From Pseudonocardiales bacterium (GTDB lineage: Bacteria; Actinomycetota; Actinomycetes; Mycobacteriales; Pseudonocardiaceae): 33,191 nucleotides of DNA. Position 1 is the first letter of the stretch; every line of letters begins with the position of its first letter. Shown one piece after another: positions 15,879 through 24,164 of the stretch. Made by a program: the position numbers and the translations under genes. Location of the stretch: assembly GCA_019247305.1 (NCBI GenBank), contig JAFAPC010000084.1, forward strand, positions 1-33,191, written 5' to 3'. The notes beneath the pieces were generated by a model. The model did no database searches. It was given only the letters and a program-made list of their open reading frames with translations, and was not told where the DNA came from.

Positions 15879-16088
15879 TGCCGGAACACCTCCTCGTAGT
15901 CAGGGAATAGTGTGCTCGGGACCTGCGCCGGACCTGCCCGAGGCCGGATGCGCCCAGTGGCTCGGCGCCCTTTGTGGCGGGACGGGACGAACCGGCACCG
16001 CTGCTCTCATCGAGTCTGGGGTTCATCGGGCCTGGGAGCTCATCGGGCCTAGGGCAGGTTCTCGACTGCCCGGATCAGCGGACCTTGA

Positions 16089-16667
16089 TCACTGGGCCTT
16101 GATCGCGGAGATGTCGAATTCGAGGGTAATCTTATCCGACACCAGCACGCCGCCGGTGTCTAAGGCGGCGTTGAAGGTGATGCCGAAGTCGCTGCGGTTG
16201 AGGGTGGAGATGCCCTCGAAGCCGACTCGGGTGTTGCCGTATGAGTCGAGCGCGCTGCCCGTGTAGACAAAGTCGATGGTGATCGGCCTAGTGGTGCCTT
16301 TGATCGTCAGATCACCGGTGACTGCGAAGGTGTCTTCGGCGGTCTGCTCGACCCTGGTGCTGGTGAAGGTGATCTGCGGATAGTTCGGGGCGTCGAAGAA
16401 GTCGTTGGTGCGCAGGTGTCCGTCGCGCTGCTCGTTGCCGGTATTGATGCTGGCCACCTGGATGGTGACCTGCGCCGTGGACGCGGGCCAGTTGGACGCG
16501 TGGAGGTCGAAGGACCCCGTGAACTCGGCGAAGGACCCGCGCACCTTGGTGATCATGGCGTGGCGGGCGACGAATCCGAGGCGGGTGTGCGTAACGTCGA
16601 GATCGTAATGGCCTGACACGTCGTCGAGCGCCGTGCTGGAGGCCGAACTGGTCAGAGGACTGGACAT
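16089..16667 (-). CDS. YceI-family protein
   Basis: A 192-aa YceI-fold (lipocalin-like) protein. Typical features are YDLDVTHTRLGFVARHAMIT near the N-terminus, KVRGSFAEFTGSF, SINTGNEQRDGHLRTNDFFD in the middle and FTSTRVEQ, DLTIKGTTRPITIDF, GFEGISTLNRSDFGI near the end. Family members bind polyprenyl or lipid-like molecules. Proteobacterial ones are periplasmic, but no signal peptide is visible here, so it is probably cytosolic, as in many actinomycetes. ATG 16667 follows aaggag. The gene may share regulation with the MarR gene downstream. It is divergent from the arginyl-tRNA synthetase paralogue. Confidence 0.92.
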   Translation of the reverse strand: MSSPLTSSASSTALDDVSGHYDLDVTHTRLGFVARHAMITKVRGSFAEFTGSFDLHASNWPASTAQVTIQVASINTGNEQRDGHLRTNDFFDAPNYPQITFTSTRVEQTAEDTFAVTGDLTIKGTTRPITIDFVYTGSALDSYGNTRVGFEGISTLNRSDFGITFNAALDTGGVLVSDKITLEFDISAIKAQ

Positions 16668-16703
16668 GGTGATCGCTCCTTGGGGTGGTGTCGAGCCACA
16701 ACT

Positions 16704-16747
16704 TGCTGATACGTCAGCATTACATGCACAATGCTGTCACGTCAACA
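16704..16747. promoter_or_regulatory. Double palindromic operator upstream of the YceI gene
   Basis: Two related 16-bp sites are visible: TGCTGATACGTCAGCA (16704-16719, perfect 6-bp arms) and TGCTGTCACGTCAACA (16732-16747, imperfect). Their centres are 28 bp apart, and the pair forms a larger imperfect inverted repeat. Size and symmetry fit a MarR-type dimer operator. The position, 37 bp upstream of the YceI-family start, suggests control of that gene by the neighbouring MarR protein. Confidence 0.6.
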
Positions 16748-16901
16748 AGTCGTCCCGGCGCCGGATCAGGTCAGGCCTGGGTGCGCACCAGCCCACCGTC
16801 GTAGGGCTGGACCGAGCACGAGCTGGTGGTCCTGGCGCATCTGCTGTGTGATCGTCTTCGCCACGGACCAGGGTGGTCAGGCGGCAGGCTAGGATCACCT
16901 C

Positions 16902-18947
16902 ATGAATGAGTTGGCGAGGCACAATGCAGCTCGGCGTCACGATGTGATAAGACTTCGCGATATCATCCGGAAGTGGCGCGCGGAATCGCCGGTCCCGAGT
17001 TTCGGCGATTATCCGCTGACCCGGCTGCGGGAACGGATCACCCAGGTTCTTCGCCAGCATTCCGGGCGGGCTGACGTGCCGTGGGAGATCGATTTCCTCG
17101 ATCGCTCGAAGTTCGGTGCGGACGTCGCTGTACGGCTGACTGGCCTGCTGAAAGAGTGCGGCGCCAAGGAGTACATCGGATCGCATGTTCCCTGGATCAC
17201 CGCGGCGTTAGCGGGGCCGGAGCTCGCGGATCTGGTGGCCGAGGTCACCAGCAAGGGCATCTATGTCAATGTACGACTCGTTGATCACTGGTTCCTGGCG
17301 GGCGTCCAGTCGGTCATCGACGTGGCCGAGCGGTTCGGGCAGAATGACACGCGCGCTACGCGGGCGCAGATCGTGGACTACTCCTCGCCCAACGTGGCCA
17401 AGGTCCTGCATGCGGGCCATTTCCGTTCGACGATGATCGGCCATGTTCTCAGCAATCTCTATGAGGCATGCGGAGCCGTCGTCTACCGTATTAATCACAT
17501 CAACGACTTCGGCGGCTTTGGTTTCATGCTGGAAGGCTTCCGGCGGTTCGAGCCGTATTTCCCCGCGTCGTGGGGAGACCATGAACGGCTCGTGGCGGTC
17601 TACGCGATTCGGCGGACCCTGGAGCGGGCCGTGGCGGCCGGCGGGGGCGTGGCCGCCGTCGACGCGGAAGAACGCGACATCCTCGCGCGCTATTTTCCGG
17701 GAGTGTGCACGGCGGATGAGGTGCGGGCGGTCTATGCGGAATTTGTCGGCGCCGCCGACGAACGCTTTCGGAAGCTGGAGGAGGGCGCTGCCGATGAGGT
17801 CGCCTTGTGGCGGCGCATGGTGGAGTGGAGTCTGGCCGATTTCCAGTCCTTCTACCAGGCACTGGGCATCGAGATCGATTTCGTCATCGGGGAGAGCTTC
17901 TATCTCGACGCAGGAAATGCCGTGGTGGATGCGGCGATCGGCGAGGGCATCGCCTTTGAGCTGACCAAACAGCAGGTCCGCGCGGAGGTCGCGGAGCTCG
18001 AGGGCGCAGTGGCCGCTAACGAGATCACCGCAGCGGCGCGGGACGCTGCCGTTGCCCTGCTGGAAAAGGACATCGGGGCGATTGTGGTCCCGCTGCCCGA
18101 CGGTGAACGGCTCGTGGTCCGTCGCTCGGATGGCCGCAGCATCTACGCCACTCGCGATATCGGGGCGATCAGGCTTCGGCGGGAGATCTTCGATCCGACC
18201 GACCTGAACTACGTAGTGGGGCAGGAGCAGCGCGTCCACTTCGCCCGGCTGTTTCAGGCCGCCCGGGTGCTGGGCCTGGCCACCGACACGATGCCCACGT
18301 TCAAGCACACCTACTTTGGCTTCTACGTCGACGCCGACACGGGCCGGAAGCTCTCCAGCCGGGAGAGCGTGGCCGGGGTCAACGAGCTGCTGGCGGCCGC
18401 GGTCAGGCACTTTCGGGCGCGCTCGGCTGCGGACGGCGTCATGACCGAGGAGGAGCTCGACGAAGCCGCCCAGCAACTGGCCATCGGCTCAGTTATTTTC
18501 AACGATCTTAAGCGCGACATGAAAGGGTCAGTCGGCATCGCCCGCGGGGACCTGGCCCCCATCCTTGCCGATTTCGAGAAGTCGGGCGGCCCATACGTCG
18601 TCTACTCCGCGTGCCGGGCCCGGGCGATCCTGCGCAAGTACGACAAGCCGGTGCCACATCTCTCCGAGATCGGCGCCTTCGAGCTCAGCGACCAGGAGGC
18701 GCTGCTCATCTCCAGGATCCTCGAATTTCCGGATAAGGTGGTCAAGGCGGCGGACGAGGATAACCCATCGATCCTGGTTCGTCATGTGCTTGATATCGCC
18801 TGGATCTACAATTCCTACTACGCCAGTGCTCCGGTATTGGAACGGGGCACGGCGAACAAGTCCCGGCTGATGATCACCCGTGCCGTCCAGTTGACGCTGA
18901 CCAATGGGCTGAGCTTGTGCCATGTGGAGTGTCCACCGAAGATCTGA
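16902..18947 (+). CDS. Arginyl-tRNA synthetase paralogue
   Basis: A 681-aa class I arginyl-tRNA synthetase. It has the ArgRS N-terminal tRNA D-loop domain (about 20-110), the signature VDYSSPNVAKVLHAGHFRST near residue 162 (HAGH as the HIGH motif), the ArgRS-typical NHINDFGGFGFML, a KMSKS-like GRKLSSRES near residue 481 and a C-terminal DALR anticodon-binding domain with PYVVYSACRARAIL and NGLSLCHVECP. Catalytic motifs look intact. It is longer than typical bacterial ArgRS (about 550-590 aa), with extra sequence around 235-300 and 340-380. Its setting, next to a biosynthetic cluster and far from lysA or thrA-type neighbours, suggests a second copy. Possible roles are self-resistance, supply of Arg-tRNA to another enzyme, or stress adaptation. 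None is shown by sequence. Confidence 0.9.
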   Translation: MNELARHNAARRHDVIRLRDIIRKWRAESPVPSFGDYPLTRLRERITQVLRQHSGRADVPWEIDFLDRSKFGADVAVRLTGLLKECGAKEYIGSHVPWITAALAGPELADLVAEVTSKGIYVNVRLVDHWFLAGVQSVIDVAERFGQNDTRATRAQIVDYSSPNVAKVLHAGHFRSTMIGHVLSNLYEACGAVVYRINHINDFGGFGFMLEGFRRFEPYFPASWGDHERLVAVYAIRRTLERAVAAGGGVAAVDAEERDILARYFPGVCTADEVRAVYAEFVGAADERFRKLEEGAADEVALWRRMVEWSLADFQSFYQALGIEIDFVIGESFYLDAGNAVVDAAIGEGIAFELTKQQVRAEVAELEGAVAANEITAAARDAAVALLEKDIGAIVVPLPDGERLVVRRSDGRSIYATRDIGAIRLRREIFDPTDLNYVVGQEQRVHFARLFQAARVLGLATDTMPTFKHTYFGFYVDADTGRKLSSRESVAGVNELLAAAVRHFRARSAADGVMTEEELDEAAQQLAIGSVIFNDLKRDMKGSVGIARGDLAPILADFEKSGGPYVVYSACRARAILRKYDKPVPHLSEIGAFELSDQEALLISRILEFPDKVVKAADEDNPSILVRHVLDIAWIYNSYYASAPVLERGTANKSRLMITRAVQLTLTNGLSLCHVECPPKI

Positions 18948-18976
18948 CGGGAGTGGGGAGCCGGCGGGGGTGATGC

Positions 18977-19003
18977 GGGCTGCGGGATTGTGCTGGGCAG
19001 CCC
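18977..19003 (+). terminator. Weak hairpin after the arginyl-tRNA synthetase gene
   Basis: GGGCTGC at 18977-18983 pairs with GCAGCCC at 18997-19003 across a 13-nt loop, 30 bp after the synthetase stop. There is no T-tract. It may terminate the synthetase transcript ahead of the next gene. Confidence 0.35.
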
Positions 19004-19048
19004 CAGCGGGACTATCGTCGGTGGTCAGCCGTCCCCGGGGAGGTTTCG

Positions 19049-21757
19049 GTGACCACGGCCGCAATGATCGTACTCGGGATCCTGACGGGGGTCCTGGTCC
19101 TCCTCTTTCGTGGGCTATTCCCGGCGCGGGTGGGCCGGCTGAAGCGGACGGGGACCTCGGCGGTCGAGGAGTCCCGGGCGCCTCCGGTCGGAGAACCCCT
19201 CCCCACCCCCGCCGTCACGGTCGCGGCCAAGCCGGTCCTCACCTCCCCCGTCGAGACGATGGCCGCCTTCCCGGCCAAGCCGACGCGGTTCGTCGGCCGT
19301 GTCGAGGTGATGGCGGTGGCCAGGACCGCGCTGGCCCCGGGCTCCGGGCGTACCGCAGTGGTCTTCCATGGGATAGCCGGTGCGGGCAAGACCACCTGCG
19401 CGGTGGAACTCGCCTACCACCACCAGCGCGCGTTCCGCGGATTGGCGTTCTGGTCCGCGCCCACCGATCCGGACCAGTTCGGTGAGGCACTGTGCCTGCT
19501 GGCGGTGGCGCTGGAGGCGCAGCTGGGACGTGACCGGCTCGCGATGGTCCAGGAGACGGCCACCCTGGAGCGGACGGGGAACTTTCTGCCTACGCTCACC
19601 GCCGTCTTCGCCGACGCGGGCCTGCTGCTGGTCTTGGACAATCTCGACATCTTCCTCACCCCAGAGGGCCAGTGGCGCGATCGTCGCTGGGAGGGGCTGA
19701 TCAGTGCGCTCACCGACCATCAGGGCTCCTCGCGAGTGATCTTGACCAGTCGGATCGTGCCGGCCGGGCTGGATGCTACGACGGTGTTGATCCAGTCGGT
19801 GCCCCTGCTGTCCCGCGATGAGTCCCTCCGGCTGGTCGGGGAGCTGCCCCACCTGCGCGCCGCGCTGCGCAGCGTGGCGCTGGCCCGCCGGGTGCTCACC
19901 CTGACCCAGGGCCATCCCCTGCTGCTGGAGCTCGCCGAGGCGGCTGCCTCCGACCCGCACCGGCTGGCCTACCAGCTGGCTGAGCTCGAAGCGGCGGTGG
20001 ACGGCGCGGCGCGAACGGCGTTCCTCACCCAGGGCTACACCCGGCTGGACGCCGAGCAGGTGTGGCAGACCGTCACCACATGGACCATCACCGTGGCCGC
20101 GACGGTGCCCGCCTCGGCGCGGCTGCTGCTGCAAGTCCTGTGCCGGATCGAGGAGACCGACCGCAACACGGCCGTCCTCAGCGCGAACTGGCCGGCCCTG
20201 TGGCGACGCTTGGACCAACCCGGTGCACCACCACCACCGCTGGCCCGCAGCGTCGACGCGCTGGTCACTGCCGCACTGATCACCACCGAGTCGATCGTTG
20301 GTCCCGCTGAGGGGAGCGGGCCGGTGCGCTACCGAATCCACCCCGGCGTCGCTGAGGCCATCCACGCAGCGACCCCAGAGTCGGTCACCGCCGCGGTCGA
20401 CGCGCAACTCGCCCTCTGGTGGACCGTCGTCGGAAGCTGGGAGATCGACCAGCGACACACCAGCATGGACACCAGCCAATTCATGGTGCGAGCCAGCCCG
20501 GCCGCGGCCCGCTACCTGATGCGCCAGCATGACTGGAACGCCGCCAGTTGCCTGCTCGAACGCGCCCTGATCCGGGCGGGCTACTCCCCGGCCGTCTCGG
20601 TTGTGGTCCTTCCGCTGCTGCGGCGCATCGCCGAGGCCACCGGCGCTGGCAAAGACCTCGTCGTGCTCGGCGCCGCGCTGCGGAAGATAGATCCTGGTGC
20701 AGCCGAAACCCTGCTGCGCCACGCCTATCAGCAGGCCACGGACGAGGGCGACGACGGGCTGGCCTCCACCACCGCCGGGGATCTGATCACCCTGCTGCGC
20801 GATGCGGGCAGGCTGCGTGAGGCTCTCAAGCTGGCCGAGCAGAAGATCGAGCACACCCACCGAGCCGGGTTCGGGAGCTGGACCCGGCTGAGCGACCAAG
20901 GCCGACGGCTGCAGATCCTCACCCTGCTCGGCCACCATGAGCAGGTGCTCCGTGAGGTGTCCGGGTTGCGGGACCAGATGGCCGCCCTCCCTGACCAGCG
21001 CGCCCCCAACGACCGGGTGAGCCCGTGGCACACCCGGGAGGGCGTGCTCGACGTCGGCCGCACCTCCGCGGTGGCGCTGCAGCGCTGGGACGACGCGCTG
21101 GAGCTCAACGGCGAGATCGCCGACACCCAGCGACGGCGCGGCGTCAGCCCCCAGGAGATCGCCGGCACCCGGTTCCACGACTACCTCCCGCTGCGTCAGC
21201 TGGGTCGGCTTACCGACGCGGGGCACCTGCTGCGCGAGTGCCAGGACACCTTCGACACCGCTGGTGACCTGAGCCAGCTCGCCCTGGTCTATGCCGCCCG
21301 CGCCGAGGTGGCCGACACCTGTGAGCACTCGGTCGAGGCCGTGGAGTTCCAGCGCGCCGCGCTGCGCCTACGCTACCTGCGCCCCGACCCTAGCGAGATC
21401 TCCACGGTGCACCATCACCTCGCCAGCTACCTGTCCCGGGCCGCCGGGGACCCCGCCGAGCAACGCGCTCACCGCCTCAGCGCCGCGCTGCTGCACCATC
21501 TCACCGGCGACATCCGCGAGTTGAACAGGACACTGGAGGTGCTGACCAGCGAGCTGCGCGCCGAGGCCAGCGGTCCCGAGGCCCCGGCGCTTCCCACCAC
21601 CCTGTCTGAGGTCACCCGCCTGGTCGACGCCGGTGACGGAGTCCGTTTCGGCGATCTTGTGCTCACGCTGTGCCCCGACCCCACCACCGCCGAGCAGGCG
21701 CTGATCGGCCTGGTCACCACCGCTACGCGCGCCGCGGACCGGGCTCGTCGGTCCTGA
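19049..21757 (+). CDS. Membrane-anchored STAND-type NTPase with helical repeats
   Basis: A 902-aa protein starting at GTG 19049 behind ggggagg. Residues 3-24 (MIVLGILTGVLVLLFRGLF) form one membrane segment, followed by a Pro- and Ala-rich linker to about residue 75. Then comes an NB-ARC-like ATPase: TRFVGRVEVM, Walker A FHGIAGAGKTTCAVELAYHH near 105-124, Walker B LLLVLDNLD near 192, and a sensor-like SSRVILTSR. The remaining 550 residues are helical and TPR-like. STAND ATPases act as signal-activated switches, often in regulation, cell death or phage defence. No effector domain such as TIR, CHAT or a nuclease is seen, so the output is unknown. No partner gene is obvious: upstream is the ArgRS paralogue and downstream a convergent TetR gene. 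Confidence 0.85.
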   Translation: MTTAAMIVLGILTGVLVLLFRGLFPARVGRLKRTGTSAVEESRAPPVGEPLPTPAVTVAAKPVLTSPVETMAAFPAKPTRFVGRVEVMAVARTALAPGSGRTAVVFHGIAGAGKTTCAVELAYHHQRAFRGLAFWSAPTDPDQFGEALCLLAVALEAQLGRDRLAMVQETATLERTGNFLPTLTAVFADAGLLLVLDNLDIFLTPEGQWRDRRWEGLISALTDHQGSSRVILTSRIVPAGLDATTVLIQSVPLLSRDESLRLVGELPHLRAALRSVALARRVLTLTQGHPLLLELAEAAASDPHRLAYQLAELEAAVDGAARTAFLTQGYTRLDAEQVWQTVTTWTITVAATVPASARLLLQVLCRIEETDRNTAVLSANWPALWRRLDQPGAPPPPLARSVDALVTAALITTESIVGPAEGSGPVRYRIHPGVAEAIHAATPESVTAAVDAQLALWWTVVGSWEIDQRHTSMDTSQFMVRASPAAARYLMRQHDWNAASCLLERALIRAGYSPAVSVVVLPLLRRIAEATGAGKDLVVLGAALRKIDPGAAETLLRHAYQQATDEGDDGLASTTAGDLITLLRDAGRLREALKLAEQKIEHTHRAGFGSWTRLSDQGRRLQILTLLGHHEQVLREVSGLRDQMAALPDQRAPNDRVSPWHTREGVLDVGRTSAVALQRWDDALELNGEIADTQRRRGVSPQEIAGTRFHDYLPLRQLGRLTDAGHLLRECQDTFDTAGDLSQLALVYAARAEVADTCEHSVEAVEFQRAALRLRYLRPDPSEISTVHHHLASYLSRAAGDPAEQRAHRLSAALLHHLTGDIRELNRTLEVLTSELRAEASGPEAPALPTTLSEVTRLVDAGDGVRFGDLVLTLCPDPTTAEQALIGLVTTATRAADRARRS

Positions 21758-21780
21758 TGGCGCCGCGGCTGGCCGCCGCC

Positions 21781-22437
21781 CTAGCAGGGTGAGGTCGTCT
21801 GGTAGATGCTCATGAGACACACCTCAACGAGCACGTCGACGACGTCGGAGTCGGCGAGGGCGGGTCCCTCGTCCGCGACGGTCCCAAGCATCACTCGCTC
21901 GTACATCGAGTTGAGCGCCACGGCCAGGTCTCGGGCCGGCAACCCGGCGGGTGCGGCACCCCGGGCCCGTTCGGCCTCGATGGCGGTGGCGGTGGCCTGC
22001 ACCCGCCCCTCCATCACCGTGTCCCGCAACCGGCGTATCTCGGCGTTGGTGCGCACCACCTGCCAGCAGGCGAGGATGACCGCTCGATGCGACCGGAAGG
22101 TCTTGTAGAAGGCCTTGATGGCTTCCCGCCACCGTGCCCGCGGGTCCTCAGCGAGGTGGTCGAGCACGTCGCCGTGGGCGGTGAGCGCTTCGTTGACGAC
22201 GCTGTCCAGCAGCGCCAGCAGCACCGCGTCCTTCGAGGCGAAATAGAAGTAGAACGCGGTCCGGGAGATGCCTGCTCCCCGGGCGAGGTCGTTGATGGAG
22301 ATCTCGCGGAGCGTCCGATCTGCCAGCAGCCGCTCTGCGGTGGCGAGGATCGCCATCTGCCGCTCATCGCCCGATGGCCGGGAAGTCCGCCGACCTCGGG
22401 ATGTTTCTGGGTGCACTGCAGTGAGAGCTGGGCTCAT
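21781..22437 (-). CDS. EthR-like TetR-family repressor
   Basis: A 218-aa TetR protein. The helix-turn-helix is near residues 40-75 (LREISINDLARGAGISRTAF then YFYFASKDAVLLALLD), with Tyr/Phe-rich recognition. The C-terminal ligand domain (RWREAIKAFYKTFRSHRAVI, then CWQVVRTNAEIRRL) resembles that of mycobacterial EthR. It is divergent from an EthA/MymA-like monooxygenase, the same arrangement as ethR-ethA. It should repress that operon, and probably itself, from the shared intergenic region until a small hydrophobic ligand binds. The stop is 24 bp from the convergent ATPase gene. Confidence 0.9.
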   Translation of the reverse strand: MSPALTAVHPETSRGRRTSRPSGDERQMAILATAERLLADRTLREISINDLARGAGISRTAFYFYFASKDAVLLALLDSVVNEALTAHGDVLDHLAEDPRARWREAIKAFYKTFRSHRAVILACWQVVRTNAEIRRLRDTVMEGRVQATATAIEAERARGAAPAGLPARDLAVALNSMYERVMLGTVADEGPALADSDVVDVLVEVCLMSIYQTTSPC

Positions 22438-22496
22438 GCGCCGACTCTACACGTCGTCGAACATCTCAACAATATGTCTAATTTTTCGACGTAACG

Positions 22497-22526
22497 TTGA
22501 CAGAATCGACGGTGTGTCGATACACT
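22497..22526 (+). promoter_or_regulatory. Promoter and candidate EthR-type operator
   Basis: TTGACA at 22497-22502 and TACACT at 22521-22526 are separated by 18 bp, a good sigma70-type promoter for the monooxygenase operon. The inverted GTGTCGATACAC (22514-22525) covers the spacer and the -10 box, and further TCGAC copies lie at 22485, 22506 and 22526. This resembles the TCGA-rich sites bound by EthR. A transcript would begin near 22533, which excludes the longer reading frame starting at 22497. Confidence 0.6.
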
Positions 22527-22625
22527 CGACGTACCCGATGCCGTCACGGTGGCGGGGACGCCTCGAGTCACCTGGGTGGTATGGGTGGTATTGGGGGTTC
22601 ACCGCAGGAGAAGTGGGGTGAGGTC

Positions 22626-24116
22626 GTGCAACTCGACCACGTCGATGTGCTCATCGTGGGTGCCGGTCTGTCCGGCATCGGCGCCGCGTGCCACCTGCGG
22701 CGGCGGTGCCCAGAGAAGACCTTCGCGATCCTGGAGGCGCGGGAGAGGATCGGTGGCACCTGGGATCTGTTCCGCTATCCCGGTATCCGCTCAGACTCGG
22801 ACATGTTCACCCTCGGCTACTCGTTTCGCCCGTGGACGGGTGCGGACGCCATCGCCGACGGCGCGTCGATCCTCCGGTATATCCAGACGACCGCGCGCGA
22901 GCACGGCGTGGATGAGTACATCCGCTTCCAGCACCGAGTGGTGCGGGCCGAATGGTCCAGCGAGCAGGCCCGCTGGAGCGTCGAGGCCCGTCGCACCGAC
23001 ACCGCCGAGTCGGTGGCGCTGAGCTGCAATTTCTTGTTCGTCTGCACCGGCTACTACCGCTACGACCAGGGCTACACTCCGCCCTTCGCCGGTACGGAGC
23101 GCTTCACCGGGCAGATCGTGCACCCCCAGCAGTGGCCGCAGGACCTGGACTACGCCGGCAAGCGGGTGGTCGTCATCGGCAGCGGCGCGACCGCGGTGAC
23201 CCTGGTCCCGGCGCTGGCCCAGACGGCCGCGCAGGTGACGATGCTGCAGCGCTCACCCAGCTACGTGCTGTCGCTGCCGGTCAAGGACGCCCTCGTCGAC
23301 GCGCTGCGCCGCCGGCTGCCCCCCACCGTGGCCTACCCCCTCGCCCGGTGGAAGAACGCCCTGCTGGCTACGGTCACCTTCCAGCTCAGCCGCCGCGCCC
23401 CGGGACTGGCGAAGTCCCTGCTCCGCAAGGGCGCCATCGCCCAGCTGCCCCTGGGCTACGACGTCGACACCCACTTCACTCCGCAGTACAACCCCTGGGA
23501 TCAGCGGCTGTGCCTGGCGCCGAGTGGTGATCTGTTCGCCACGATCCGCCGCGGCCGGGCGGCGGTCGTCACGGATCACATCGAGACGTTCACCGAGCAC
23601 GGCATCCGGCTGGCCTCCGGAACGGAGCTCCCGGCCGACGTCGTGGTCACCGCCACCGGCCTGAACCTGCTCGCCATCGGCGGCATGGCGTTGCGCGTCG
23701 ACGGCGCTGATGTCGAACTCAGCAGCACCGTGGCCTACAAGGGCATGATGCTCTCCGGCGTGCCGAACTTCGCGCTGACCCTCGGCTACAGCAACGCGTC
23801 GTGGACGCTGCGCAGTGATCTGGTCGGCGAGTATGTCTGCCGGCTGCTGCACCACATGGACCAACGTGGCTATCAGGTGTGCACCCCCCTGGAGCCGGAT
23901 ACCCCGCAGCGGGAGCCGATCATCGGCCTGCAGTCGGGTTACGTGCTGCGCAGCGTGGCCGCGCTGCCCAAGCAGGGGTCCGCTGCCCCGTGGCGGCAGC
24001 CCCAGAACTATCCGCGGGACGTGCTGCTGATGCGGCACGGCTCGCTGGAGGACAAGGGCGTGCGGTTCACCCGGGCGCCGGCAGCGCTGCGCGCGGCGCC
24101 TACCTGTCTCGCCTGA
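22626..24116 (+). CDS. EthA/MymA-like Baeyer-Villiger flavin monooxygenase
   Basis: A class B flavoprotein monooxygenase of 496 aa from GTG 22626 (ggtgagg just upstream). The FAD motif GAGLSGIGAACHL is near residue 11. The group signature RIGGTWDLFRYPGIRSDSDM, the NADPH motif VVVIGSGATAVTLVPAL near 180, and the late ATGLNLL are all present. The YPGIRSDSDM stretch is typical of EthA/MymA rather than of cyclohexanone-type enzymes. It inserts oxygen next to carbonyls or oxidises sulfur. It is divergent from the EthR-like repressor and followed 48 bp later by a SadH-like dehydrogenase, a combination seen in the mycobacterial mymA operon. The role is probably lipid or xenobiotic oxidation. A tailoring role for the nearby cluster cannot be excluded. 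Confidence 0.92.
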   Translation: MQLDHVDVLIVGAGLSGIGAACHLRRRCPEKTFAILEARERIGGTWDLFRYPGIRSDSDMFTLGYSFRPWTGADAIADGASILRYIQTTAREHGVDEYIRFQHRVVRAEWSSEQARWSVEARRTDTAESVALSCNFLFVCTGYYRYDQGYTPPFAGTERFTGQIVHPQQWPQDLDYAGKRVVVIGSGATAVTLVPALAQTAAQVTMLQRSPSYVLSLPVKDALVDALRRRLPPTVAYPLARWKNALLATVTFQLSRRAPGLAKSLLRKGAIAQLPLGYDVDTHFTPQYNPWDQRLCLAPSGDLFATIRRGRAAVVTDHIETFTEHGIRLASGTELPADVVVTATGLNLLAIGGMALRVDGADVELSSTVAYKGMMLSGVPNFALTLGYSNASWTLRSDLVGEYVCRLLHHMDQRGYQVCTPLEPDTPQREPIIGLQSGYVLRSVAALPKQGSAAPWRQPQNYPRDVLLMRHGSLEDKGVRFTRAPAALRAAPTCLA

Positions 24117-24164
24117 GCTGACCTAACCATCGGCCCCCACACCCGCGCCTTAAGGAGAACTCCC

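Noticed and set aside
17208..18476. 422-codon minus-strand frame opposite the arginyl-tRNA synthetase gene
   Set aside because: It is a shadow of a firmly identified gene.
19115..21328. Long open frame of 737 codons on the minus strand opposite the STAND ATPase gene
   Set aside because: It is antisense to a gene with clear Walker motifs, its composition is Gly/Gln/Arg-rich without domains, and long antisense frames are usual in high-GC DNA.
22497..22625. Upstream start of the EthA/MymA-like gene at 22497
   Set aside because: That codon lies within the -35 box of the predicted promoter, and the added residues are unlike the family N-terminus.
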